This document shows positions 6,286 to 13,179 of a stretch of DNA of 14,064 nt, one piece after another. Made by a program: the position numbers and the translations under genes. The DNA is taken from positions 1-14,064 of the forward strand of contig JAEOTL010000448.1 of assembly GCA_016839845.1 (NCBI GenBank), given 5' to 3'. This DNA is from Promethearchaeota archaeon (GTDB taxonomy: Archaea > Asgardarchaeota > Lokiarchaeia > Sigynarchaeales > SOKP01). The notes below the pieces were generated by a model. It was not told where the DNA came from and did not search any database. It saw nothing but the letters and a program-made list of their open reading frames with translations. Numbering within the stretch: position 1 is the stretch's first letter; each line of letters begins with the position of its first letter.

Positions 6286-7629
6286 ATAATTCAGCAAGAG
6301 ATCGTTTTGTTCCCGGGATGTGTTATTACATATCGGCTTCCCTTTATTGAAGCTTCAATAAGAAAGCTTATGGATTATCTCGAGTTGCCCTTTACGGAAA
6401 ACCCTAAATTTTCGTGTTGTCCCGATCCAAGTGGAATAAAAAATACCGATAAGATGTTGTATACTATTACTGCTGCCCGTAATCTTGCTCTTGCTGAAAA
6501 AGAAAACAAAGCGATTATGACTCCCTGTAATGGATGTTATACTACATTAAAGAAAGTTAAAGGAGATGTGGGGACAGATCATCATTTAAGGAAAAAAATC
6601 AATGATAATCTCGTCAACATTGGAATTAAAGTACAGGGAAACTCTGAAATTTTTCACATGGTTGAATATTTTTCTAAATTTCGGAGAGAAGCAATTAAAG
6701 ATTATTTAATATATCCTCTCACGGGATTAAGGGTTGCATTGCATTATGGGTGCCATTTTCTAAGACCTAGCCATAGAGTTCAATTAGATGATCCAATAAA
6801 ACCAACTATATTCGATACATTAATTCAAGATCTTGGTGCGATTAGTGTTGCTTATGATTTAAAAATGGAATGTTGCGGGGGTAGTCTTGGAAGAGCAGGT
6901 AATGTTGAATTATCTTTAGAAATTGTTAGGTCTAAACTTGAAAGCATGAAAGAGAATAATGTTGACTGTATCGTAGTGAGTTGTCCTCAATGTTTCATTC
7001 AATTTGATCATTTGCAGAAGGAACTTAAAAAACTAGACTATAATTTTGATATCCCTGTTTTATATTACTCAGAGTTATTGTGTTTGGCATTAGGAATCGA
7101 AATCAATGACACCATGAAAAAACATCATCGGACACAAGTTGATTCATTATTTGAGAAGATTGACCTTATTCAAGCCAAAAATGAAGAGATAAGAAAATTT
7201 TTTGATCTGAATTTCATGCTGAAATGCTTCTCCTGTGGTGCTTGCGAAAATGATTGTATCATTGCTCGAATGACTGAATTTAGCCCAAATAAAATTGTTG
7301 GTAATCTATTAGAGGGGAAAATTGAAGAAGTATTAGCGGACCCATCAATTTGGATGTGTGTTGACTGTTATTTATGTTATGAACTTTGCCCAATGAAAGT
7401 TGGGCTAATAGACATATTCACTGTCTTAAGAAATTTAGCTACCAAGGAAGGATTTGTTCCCGAAGGAATTAGAAATGAATTTAATACTTTTCATGACAAA
7501 GGTACTGTCGGGATTTTATCAAAAGCGGCACGGAGCAGAGTGGGATTGAAAAGCGTCAAATCTGATGTCGAAGATCTAAAAAAATTATTTAGTATTATAG
7601 AAAAAGAAAATACGAGCACTGAATCATAA
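6286..7629 (+). CDS. HdrB-HdrC fusion, heterodisulfide reductase-like iron-sulfur protein
   Basis: Likely cytosolic electron-transfer or disulfide-reducing protein. Numbered from the TTG at 6307, the HdrB part holds two complete CCG domains: C5, C37-C38, C74-x2-C77, then C149, C189-C190, C226-x2-C229, the ligands of the non-cubane clusters in HdrB. The HdrC part has two [4Fe-4S] motifs: C307-x2-C310-x2-C313-x3-C317 and C351-x2-C354-x2-C357-x3-C361-P. The order is B then C, opposite to the C-B fusion HdrD. Starting at the TTG gives MFPGC and loses the first beta-strand; upstream in-frame codons read IIQQEIVLFPGC, as expected for HdrB, and a GAGGT site favours the ATA at 6286. The TTG remains possible. 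It leads the glutamate synthase operon, 22 nt before the amidotransferase gene. No hdrA is nearby. The role is inferred to be electron supply to the synthase. Confidence 0.88.
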   Translation: MIQQEIVLFPGCVITYRLPFIEASIRKLMDYLELPFTENPKFSCCPDPSGIKNTDKMLYTITAARNLALAEKENKAIMTPCNGCYTTLKKVKGDVGTDHHLRKKINDNLVNIGIKVQGNSEIFHMVEYFSKFRREAIKDYLIYPLTGLRVALHYGCHFLRPSHRVQLDDPIKPTIFDTLIQDLGAISVAYDLKMECCGGSLGRAGNVELSLEIVRSKLESMKENNVDCIVVSCPQCFIQFDHLQKELKKLDYNFDIPVLYYSELLCLALGIEINDTMKKHHRTQVDSLFEKIDLIQAKNEEIRKFFDLNFMLKCFSCGACENDCIIARMTEFSPNKIVGNLLEGKIEEVLADPSIWMCVDCYLCYELCPMKVGLIDIFTVLRNLATKEGFVPEGIRNEFNTFHDKGTVGILSKAARSRVGLKSVKSDVEDLKKLFSIIEKENTSTES

Positions 7630-7651
7630 CCATATCGAAGGTGAAGAGAAA

Positions 7652-8842
7652 ATGAAATGGAAAAATTACACTTCATTACCGGATCAGTATAAGAATCAGA
7701 GAATTTTTGATGGTTGTGGAATCTCAGGTTTGATTAACATTGATGGGACTAAAATCTCAGGTAAAAACATTGCTGATATGTTATGTATATTAAAAGAGCG
7801 AGAAAACGGACTAGGAGCAGGGTTTGCTGCCTATGGTATCTATCCTAAATACAAAGATTACTACGCTTTTCATTTTCTTTTTGATGATAAAATGGCAAAG
7901 GGAAAAACTTTAGAATATTTAGAAAACACCGGCACAATTATCCATTCTGAACCCGTTCCTACAAATTTTCCTAATAATATTGATAATCCCCCAATAATCT
8001 GGAGGGTGTTTTATGAACCTTCAAGAAGTAAAACACGAAATTATGATGAATCTGTCGTACAGTTAGTTATGGAAGTCAACGCCAATATTGAGAATGCCTT
8101 TGTTATGTCATCGGGAAAAAACATGGGCGTTTTTAAAGGCAATGGATGGTCATATGAAATAGCTGATTTTTATAAAATATCTGAATATAAAGGATATATG
8201 TGGTTAGCCCATTCTAGGTTCCCTACAAATACACCAGGCTGGTGGGGTGGTGCACATCCATTTAATTTATTAAATTGTTCAGTTGTTCATAATGGGGAAA
8301 TAACTTCATATGGTACTAATAAAAGATATTTAGAATCCTTTGGGTATAAATGTACATTATTTACTGATACGGAAGTAATAGCCTATTTATTTGACCTTCT
8401 ATGCCGTAAACAAAATATTCCAGTGTCTCTAGCAACAATTGCTTTAGCTCCTCCCTTATTTGAGGATATTAACAGAATGGATGAAAAAAGTAAACAATTG
8501 CTTAAATATATCAGAGCAACTTACAGGAGTGCCATGTTAAATGGACCTTTTTCAATTGTAGTTGGGTATTCCGATCCGATACCTACAATAATAGGGTTAT
8601 CTGATAGGAAAAAATTAAGACCCTTAGTCGCAGGGATTTCTGAAGATGAAAATACCGTGTATATGAGTAGTGAGGAAACCTCATTCAAGAGATTAATGTT
8701 AATTGATGAGAACTTCGATTTAAAAGAAGTGTGGCATCCTAAAAGTGGTACTGCCGTTATAGCAAAACTAGGGGAAGGTTTAATAAGAGACGGCTTAGGG
8801 ATGCCTCTCACAATAACTAAACAATCAAAATTGGAGGCTTAA
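7652..8842 (+). CDS. gltB1: Glutamate synthase, glutamine amidotransferase subunit (class II)
   Basis: Releases ammonia from glutamine for glutamate synthesis; corresponds to the N-terminal domain of bacterial GltB, here a separate archaeal-style subunit of 396 residues. The Ntn catalytic cysteine is C22 in DGCGISG, preceded by 21 residues that would have to be removed, as in GltB propeptides. Other family motifs are RFPTNTPGWWGGAHPF (189-204), VVHNGEI (211-217) with the oxyanion N-G pair, and TDTE (238-241). The ATG is supported by AAGGTGA (7638-7644) 7 nt upstream. It overlaps nothing and is 3 nt from the FMN subunit gene, so the two are surely cotranscribed. An alternative is MgsA of N-methylglutamate synthase, which has the same three-gene layout; glnA nearby favours glutamate synthase. 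Confidence 0.88.
   Translation: MKWKNYTSLPDQYKNQRIFDGCGISGLINIDGTKISGKNIADMLCILKERENGLGAGFAAYGIYPKYKDYYAFHFLFDDKMAKGKTLEYLENTGTIIHSEPVPTNFPNNIDNPPIIWRVFYEPSRSKTRNYDESVVQLVMEVNANIENAFVMSSGKNMGVFKGNGWSYEIADFYKISEYKGYMWLAHSRFPTNTPGWWGGAHPFNLLNCSVVHNGEITSYGTNKRYLESFGYKCTLFTDTEVIAYLFDLLCRKQNIPVSLATIALAPPLFEDINRMDEKSKQLLKYIRATYRSAMLNGPFSIVVGYSDPIPTIIGLSDRKKLRPLVAGISEDENTVYMSSEETSFKRLMLIDENFDLKEVWHPKSGTAVIAKLGEGLIRDGLGMPLTITKQSKLEA
8833..8837 (+). promoter_or_regulatory. Ribosome site GGAGG deciding the start of the FMN subunit
   Basis: GGAGG lies within the end of the amidotransferase gene, 8 nt before the ATG at 8846 and 5 nt before the TTG at 8843. Both are in frame; the spacing and codon favour the ATG. 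Confidence 0.5.
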
Positions 8843-8845
8843 TTG

Positions 8846-10366
8846 ATGGAAGTTACACATGAAATTTTGTCATACTACAAAGTCAAAGTAAATCAAGAAG
8901 ATTGTAAGAAATGTAAGAGATGCGTTAATCACTGTTCTTACGATGTTTTGTCATTTAATGGTGAGAAAATTGTAGCCGATGATAATAAATGCGTAGCTTG
9001 TCAAAGATGTGTGGTTATGTGTCCTGGGGCTGCTATACATATTGAGCAGAATAATTCCTACTTACCTCCTCATGGTAATTATACAAGAAAAATACGCAAT
9101 ATTATTTGGGCTCAGTCTGGTAACGGAGGTGTCTTATTGTCGGCAACTGGAAATGACAGACCAATTCGATCAATATTTGATGACCTCCTTCTTGATGCCT
9201 GCCAAGTTACAAACCCAAGTATTGATCCTTTGAGAGAGACAATTGAGACTCAAATCTTCTTTGGTCGAAAACCAAAATGTCTTGACTTCACTACTGAAAC
9301 AGAGGATATTTCTGAGGTTTCATTAAAAACAAAGATCTTCCCTAACTTTGAAATAGATATGCCAATTATGGTTGGACATATGTCTTTAGGCTCGATTAGC
9401 TATAATGCATGTCAAGCAATCTATCAAGCAGCTAAAGAGTTAAATATTGTTGCAGGCTCAGGAGAAGGGGGATTACATCCAGATTTTTATGAATATGCTC
9501 CACATATTATTACTGAGGTTGCCTCTGGGAGATTCGGAGTTGATATTAATTACCTTAATAATGCAGCAGGAATAGAGATCAAAATTGGACAGGGAGCAAA
9601 ACCAGGTCATGGGGGCCATTTACCTGGTGAAAAAGTAAGTAGTTTAATATCAGAAACTCGAATGATTCCTAAAGGCACTGATGCATTATCTCCTTATCCA
9701 CATCATGATATATATTCAATAGAAGATTTAGCTCAACTTATTGCGGCATTAAAAGAAGCTACCAGATATAAAGTTCCTATAGGTGTCAAGATCGCGGCAG
9801 TTCATAATTCAGCCCCAATTGCTGTTGGAATTGTAAGAGGTGGTGCTGATTTTCTAACACTTGATGGATTTAGAGGAGGGACAGGTGCAGCCCCAAGGAT
9901 TATACGAGATCATGCAGGTATTCCTATTGAATTAGCCATAGCTGCTGTTGATGAAAGATTGCGACAGGAAAGTTTACGAGAACAAATAACTTTAATTGCA
10001 GGCGGATCAATTCGTTATTCTGCTGATTTAATAAAAGCAATTGCACTAGGTGCAGATGTAGCAATGTGTTGCATGCCAGTATTAATTGCTATGGGATGCC
10101 GTGTTTGTCAACAATGCTTCAGAGGGCTTTGCTCTTGGGGTATCGCAACTCAACAAGAGCACCTTGTAAGAAGATTAGATATTGATATTGCAAAGAGAAG
10201 AATTAAAAATTTATTTCATTCTTGGAATGAAGAATTAAAAGAGGTGTTAGGAGCAATGGGTATTGATTCTGTCGAATCGCTCCGATCAAATCGAGATCGA
10301 TTGAGATATATCGGTCCGAATCCGCGAATCGCGGAAATTTTAGGTGTAAAACACGCGGGTGAGTAG
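8846..10366 (+). CDS. gltB2: Glutamate synthase, ferredoxin-FMN (synthase) subunit
   Basis: Carries out the reductive transfer of ammonia to 2-oxoglutarate. The 506-residue protein begins with a two-cluster ferredoxin domain: C20-x2-C23-x2-C26-x3-C30 and C49-x2-C52-x2-C55-x3-C59-P. The FMN-binding barrel follows, with PIMVGHMSLGSISYNA, SGEGGLHPDFY, KIGQGAKPGHGGHLPGEKV, PIGVKIAAVHNSAPIAVGI, TLDGFRGGTGAAPRII and IAGGSIRYSADLIKAIALGADVA. The [3Fe-4S] motif is complete, C418-x5-C424-x4-C429, followed by WGIATQ. The ferredoxin domain replaces the GltD partner as an electron entry point. Start at the ATG at 8846 (506 aa); the TTG at 8843 is one codon earlier. It lies 3 nt after gltB1 and 3 nt before gltB3. 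MgsC of N-methylglutamate synthase is the alternative reading. Confidence 0.92.
   Translation: MEVTHEILSYYKVKVNQEDCKKCKRCVNHCSYDVLSFNGEKIVADDNKCVACQRCVVMCPGAAIHIEQNNSYLPPHGNYTRKIRNIIWAQSGNGGVLLSATGNDRPIRSIFDDLLLDACQVTNPSIDPLRETIETQIFFGRKPKCLDFTTETEDISEVSLKTKIFPNFEIDMPIMVGHMSLGSISYNACQAIYQAAKELNIVAGSGEGGLHPDFYEYAPHIITEVASGRFGVDINYLNNAAGIEIKIGQGAKPGHGGHLPGEKVSSLISETRMIPKGTDALSPYPHHDIYSIEDLAQLIAALKEATRYKVPIGVKIAAVHNSAPIAVGIVRGGADFLTLDGFRGGTGAAPRIIRDHAGIPIELAIAAVDERLRQESLREQITLIAGGSIRYSADLIKAIALGADVAMCCMPVLIAMGCRVCQQCFRGLCSWGIATQQEHLVRRLDIDIAKRRIKNLFHSWNEELKEVLGAMGIDSVESLRSNRDRLRYIGPNPRIAEILGVKHAGE
10357..10363 (+). promoter_or_regulatory. Ribosome site GGGTGAG supporting the TTG start of the GXGXG subunit
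   Basis: It lies inside the last codons of the FMN subunit gene and ends 6 nt before the TTG at 10370. The nearest ATG (10424) lacks a comparable site. Confidence 0.5.
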
Positions 10367-10369
10367 AGT

Positions 10370-11203
10370 TTGATTTTAAATGAAAGTAAAGAAAATGTTT
10401 ATGAGAATAGAATAGAAGAAACTATGGAAATAGATACGGCCCCAAATGGGGAACCGTTGGATTATAGAAAATTAAATGATATGATCCATGAATTAGTAAG
10501 GGGTAATTGTAGAAAAATCATTCTTAACAATGTGTGTGGGCAGAGATTTATTGGGGCTGCTATACAGGAAGATGTTGAAATTATTATCAAGGGTGTTCCT
10601 GGGAACGATTTAGGTATTTTTATGGATGGTCCAAAAATCAGAGTTGAAGGCAATTGTGAAGATCAATCAGGTAATACAATGAATAATGGATCGATGATAA
10701 TTGATGGAGATGCTGGTGATGTTATCGGATTGTCAGCAAGAGGTGGAAAAATTTACATCAGGGGAGATGTCGGCTATCGAGTTGGGATTCATATGAAAGA
10801 ATATGAAAACAAATTTCCTATCCTTATTGCTGGAGGGACGGCTAAAGATTTTCTGGGGGAATATATGGCTGGAGGAAAAATCATTCTATTAGGATTAAAG
10901 GCTTTATCTGATGGAACGTATGTTGAAAGTAAGGATTCCGTCTGCGGTAAAGAATTAGGTACAGGTATTCACAAAGGTTCTATTTATTTGCGTACAGAAG
11001 AGGACTTAGAGTATAATCTAGGTGTTGGGGCAAGAGTTTCAGATCTTTCAGAAGAGGAGCATAAAGAAATTGCTCCTTTGATAGCTGATTTTTGTAAAGA
11101 ATTTGATATTCCCTTAGATGCGATCAACAATAAACACTTTAAGGTAGTAAAACCAATATCAAAAAGGCCGTTTAGGGGAACATATTGTAGTCAAATGGTT
11201 TAA
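10370..11203 (+). CDS. gltB3: Glutamate synthase, GXGXG (C-terminal) domain subunit
   Basis: Structural subunit matching the C-terminal beta-helix of bacterial GltB, which holds the ammonia channel between the glutaminase and synthase sites. After a ~45-residue acidic N-terminal arm, the repeat region (about 55-175) shows the regular glycine pattern: CGQRFIGAAIQEDVEI, GNCEDQSGNTMNNGSMIIDGDAGD, SARGGKIYIRGDVGYRVG, and LIAGGTAKDFLGEYMAGGKIILLGL. The 277-residue length is typical of archaeal GltB3. I keep the TTG start because a GGGTGAG site sits 6 nt upstream; the ATG at 10424 would remove 18 residues of arm only. It is the last gene of the hdrBC-gltB1-gltB2-gltB3 unit, 3 nt behind gltB2. MgsB of N-methylglutamate synthase is the alternative name for the same fold. 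Confidence 0.88.
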   Translation: MILNESKENVYENRIEETMEIDTAPNGEPLDYRKLNDMIHELVRGNCRKIILNNVCGQRFIGAAIQEDVEIIIKGVPGNDLGIFMDGPKIRVEGNCEDQSGNTMNNGSMIIDGDAGDVIGLSARGGKIYIRGDVGYRVGIHMKEYENKFPILIAGGTAKDFLGEYMAGGKIILLGLKALSDGTYVESKDSVCGKELGTGIHKGSIYLRTEEDLEYNLGVGARVSDLSEEEHKEIAPLIADFCKEFDIPLDAINNKHFKVVKPISKRPFRGTYCSQMV

Positions 11204-11206
11204 TCG

Positions 11207-11273
11207 TTGAACAATGTTTATAAATTTATGGTTGGATATTAAAACTTATTGGTATGAATTGAGCATTGTTCAA
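11207..11273. repeat. 10-bp inverted repeat TTGAACAATG ... CATTGTTCAA after gltB3
   Basis: Exact arms at 11207-11216 and 11264-11273, with a 47-nt interval, beginning 3 nt after the gltB3 stop. The right arm read on the minus strand continues as TTGAACAATGCTCAATT, close to the element at 5235-5249. They may be paired regulator sites for the downstream gene or a large stem-loop at the end of the operon. Confidence 0.4.
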
Positions 11274-11335
11274 TGATCTGTTAAAGAACTGAACAAAAAT
11301 AAAGGTTTTGATTCGTTTATATTAACTGTCATAAC

Positions 11336-11342
11336 TTTTTTT
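11336..11342 (+). terminator. T-tract after the glutamate synthase operon
   Basis: A run of seven T, followed by other T-rich stretches to about 11372, lies ~130 nt beyond the gltB3 stop and before the next promoter. It is a reasonable archaeal termination zone, but only weakly distinct in this AT-rich DNA. Confidence 0.3.
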
Positions 11343-11417
11343 CTTAATTTGTTATTAATTTGTTTAATTTTTTAGACGAAAATTTATTAAGAAGAAAATC
11401 TAATCATTATTAAAAAC

Positions 11418-11437
11418 AATGGGTAAAAATTCCCATT
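11418..11437 (+). promoter_or_regulatory. Operator-like palindrome, site C (AATGGG-N8-CCCATT)
   Basis: Six-bp perfect arms with an 8-nt spacer, directly after a TATA-like CATTATTAAAAAC (11405-11417) and 18 nt before the ATG at 11456. Its inferred position, about -18 to -1, matches that of sites A and B. Confidence 0.65.
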
Positions 11438-11455
11438 CAAAAAAGTGAAACATAT

Positions 11456-13105
11456 ATGACAAAATTTTCAATGGATACCCATCAGATGAGTATGATTGGT
11501 TCCAGAACGAGGGTTGAGGATTCTTGTGAGTCTGGATTATGCCCGATTTGTATTGCCGATTGTCCTGTTTTTTGTGAGGTTTCAAAATCCGCTCTTAGGG
11601 GCCGTGAAGTGTTGTATCCCAGAAGAGAATTTTTTGGGAATTCAACTGCGGGATCTCCTAAGGATTTTGGCTTGTCATACGGGGACTTTCAAATTCAATT
11701 TGAATGTCGGGGTGCCCTAGGGATCGAAGCCCACGAAGATAAGGTAATTTTTCCAAATGCCAATATTGAGACTAAATGGGGGAATATTAAACAGAAGTAC
11801 CCCATCGTAATCGCAGGACTTGGGAGCACCTACGTAGCCAAGCGTAACTGGGACGGACTTGCGATAGGTTCAGCCCTTGCAGGAGTAAGCATCACAGTTG
11901 GTGAAAATGTAGTAGGGATGGATCCTGAAGCGAGATTTGCTAACCACGCTGTTTATCCCCAAGTTATCGATACTCAGGATATGAAGAATCGTGTCGCGAC
12001 CTATCGAGAATTTTGGGACGGTGAACATGGAGATATTATAGTTCAGAAAAATGTGGAAGACACACGATTGGGGGTATTTGATTATGTAATGTCAAAATTA
12101 GAGGTTAATTCCCTTGAAATTAAATTTGGACAAGGAGCAAAAGCTATCGGTGGTGAAGTGCGATTAGAATCTCTCGAACGAGCACAATTACTCCAAGAAA
12201 GAGGTTATTTGGTTTTTCCTGATCCGTCAGATCCTGTCATTATTGAGCAATGGAAACAAGGATTAATCCCCGATTTTGAACGGCATAGTCGAGTTGGACT
12301 TTCTTCAACTGAAGATGTTTTGGAAGAAATTGATCAAGTTCGCTCAAGTGGGGCTAAAAATGTTTTCATAAAAACGGGGGCATATAGACCAGCAGCAACC
12401 GCATGGATCCTCAGATTAGGAATTGAGGGTAAAGTCGATGGAATGACATTCGACGGAGCTGGTGGTGGTACAGGAATGAGTCCCGTAAGTATGATGAATG
12501 AAGGCTCAATTCCAACTTCATATTTAGAAGCTCTTGTAGTTGGTTGTTTAGACATGATAAAGCAGAAATCTCCCCATGCGTCTCTTCCATCAATAGCAAT
12601 CGCAGGAGGTATTGCAACTGAGACGCAAATTTTTAAAGCTCTTGCTATGGGAGCACCATATATAAATTGTATTGCTATGGCGAGAGCTCCTATAACTGCG
12701 GCCATGAAAGCTAAATACATCGGAGAAGTTATCGACAAGCATGAAGCATCTCCAGCAATGCTGAAAAACTTAGGATTTCCCAAAGAAAAAGATCCAAAAA
12801 GTTTAACACTTAGTGAAGCTTTTGTTGAATACGATAATCTAAGTAGAGTTCACAACGGTCACATAATTCCACCATCTGCGATTGGAGTTTATACGTATTT
12901 TGCGGATAAACTTGGTGTTGGCTTAAAACAACTACTTGCGGGTGTTAGGAAATTTCGATTAGATCTGTTAGATCGTCAAGACATTGCGTACATTTCTCAA
13001 AGAGCAAAAGAAGTGTGCCATAAATGGAAATTAGGAATAAAATCTCAAGAATCAATTGATTATGAACTAGTGAAGAACGAGATTTATTCTGGTAATTATG
13101 AATAA
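11456..13105 (+). CDS. Stand-alone glutamate-synthase-type FMN protein with cysteine-rich N-terminus
   Basis: A 549-residue relative of the GltB FMN domain with no glutaminase or GXGXG part. Barrel motifs are present: YPIVIAGLGSTYVAKRNWDGL, EIKFGQGAKAIGGEVR (221-236), NVFIKTGAYRPAATAW, MTFDGAGGGTGMSPV (330-344) and SIAIAGGIATETQIFKALAMGA (379-400). Near the start are five cysteines (24, 29, 32, 36, 40), spaced x4-x2-x3-x3, probably an iron-sulfur site. The [3Fe-4S] motif of true synthases is missing; only C405 lies in that area. The ATG has a modest GTGA (11446-11449) upstream. It has its own promoter with palindrome C and is separated from the gltB operon by 252 bp. It may use free ammonia, partner with the amidotransferase subunit or catalyse another amino-acid reaction; the substrate cannot be read from sequence. 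Confidence 0.85.
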   Translation: MTKFSMDTHQMSMIGSRTRVEDSCESGLCPICIADCPVFCEVSKSALRGREVLYPRREFFGNSTAGSPKDFGLSYGDFQIQFECRGALGIEAHEDKVIFPNANIETKWGNIKQKYPIVIAGLGSTYVAKRNWDGLAIGSALAGVSITVGENVVGMDPEARFANHAVYPQVIDTQDMKNRVATYREFWDGEHGDIIVQKNVEDTRLGVFDYVMSKLEVNSLEIKFGQGAKAIGGEVRLESLERAQLLQERGYLVFPDPSDPVIIEQWKQGLIPDFERHSRVGLSSTEDVLEEIDQVRSSGAKNVFIKTGAYRPAATAWILRLGIEGKVDGMTFDGAGGGTGMSPVSMMNEGSIPTSYLEALVVGCLDMIKQKSPHASLPSIAIAGGIATETQIFKALAMGAPYINCIAMARAPITAAMKAKYIGEVIDKHEASPAMLKNLGFPKEKDPKSLTLSEAFVEYDNLSRVHNGHIIPPSAIGVYTYFADKLGVGLKQLLAGVRKFRLDLLDRQDIAYISQRAKEVCHKWKLGIKSQESIDYELVKNEIYSGNYE

Positions 13106-13112
13106 TTAAAAC

Positions 13113-13131
13113 TTTTCTTTCTTATTTCTTT
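13113..13131 (+). terminator. Pyrimidine-rich tract after the FMN protein gene
   Basis: A T-rich run with scattered C begins 8 nt after the stop. It is a typical archaeal T-tract terminator position in a convergent intergenic region. Confidence 0.4.
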
Positions 13132-13132
13132 C

Positions 13133-13179
13133 AAAAAAAAATTGATAACTAGTTGTAACCATTTCGGGTATAACAACTA
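13133..13179 (-). terminator. Hairpin and T-run ending the oligoendopeptidase gene
   Basis: On the minus strand, arms TAGTTGT (13173-13179) and ACAACTA (13150-13156) can pair, starting at the stop codon itself, and nine T follow at 13141-13133. The inner stem is imperfect. This resembles a factor-independent terminator and suits the convergent arrangement. Confidence 0.5.

Noticed and set aside
12334..12783. 149-codon open frame on the minus strand
   Set aside because: It lies wholly inside the well-supported FMN protein gene on the other strand, has no homology features and no ribosome site; it is a shadow of the FMN barrel codons.
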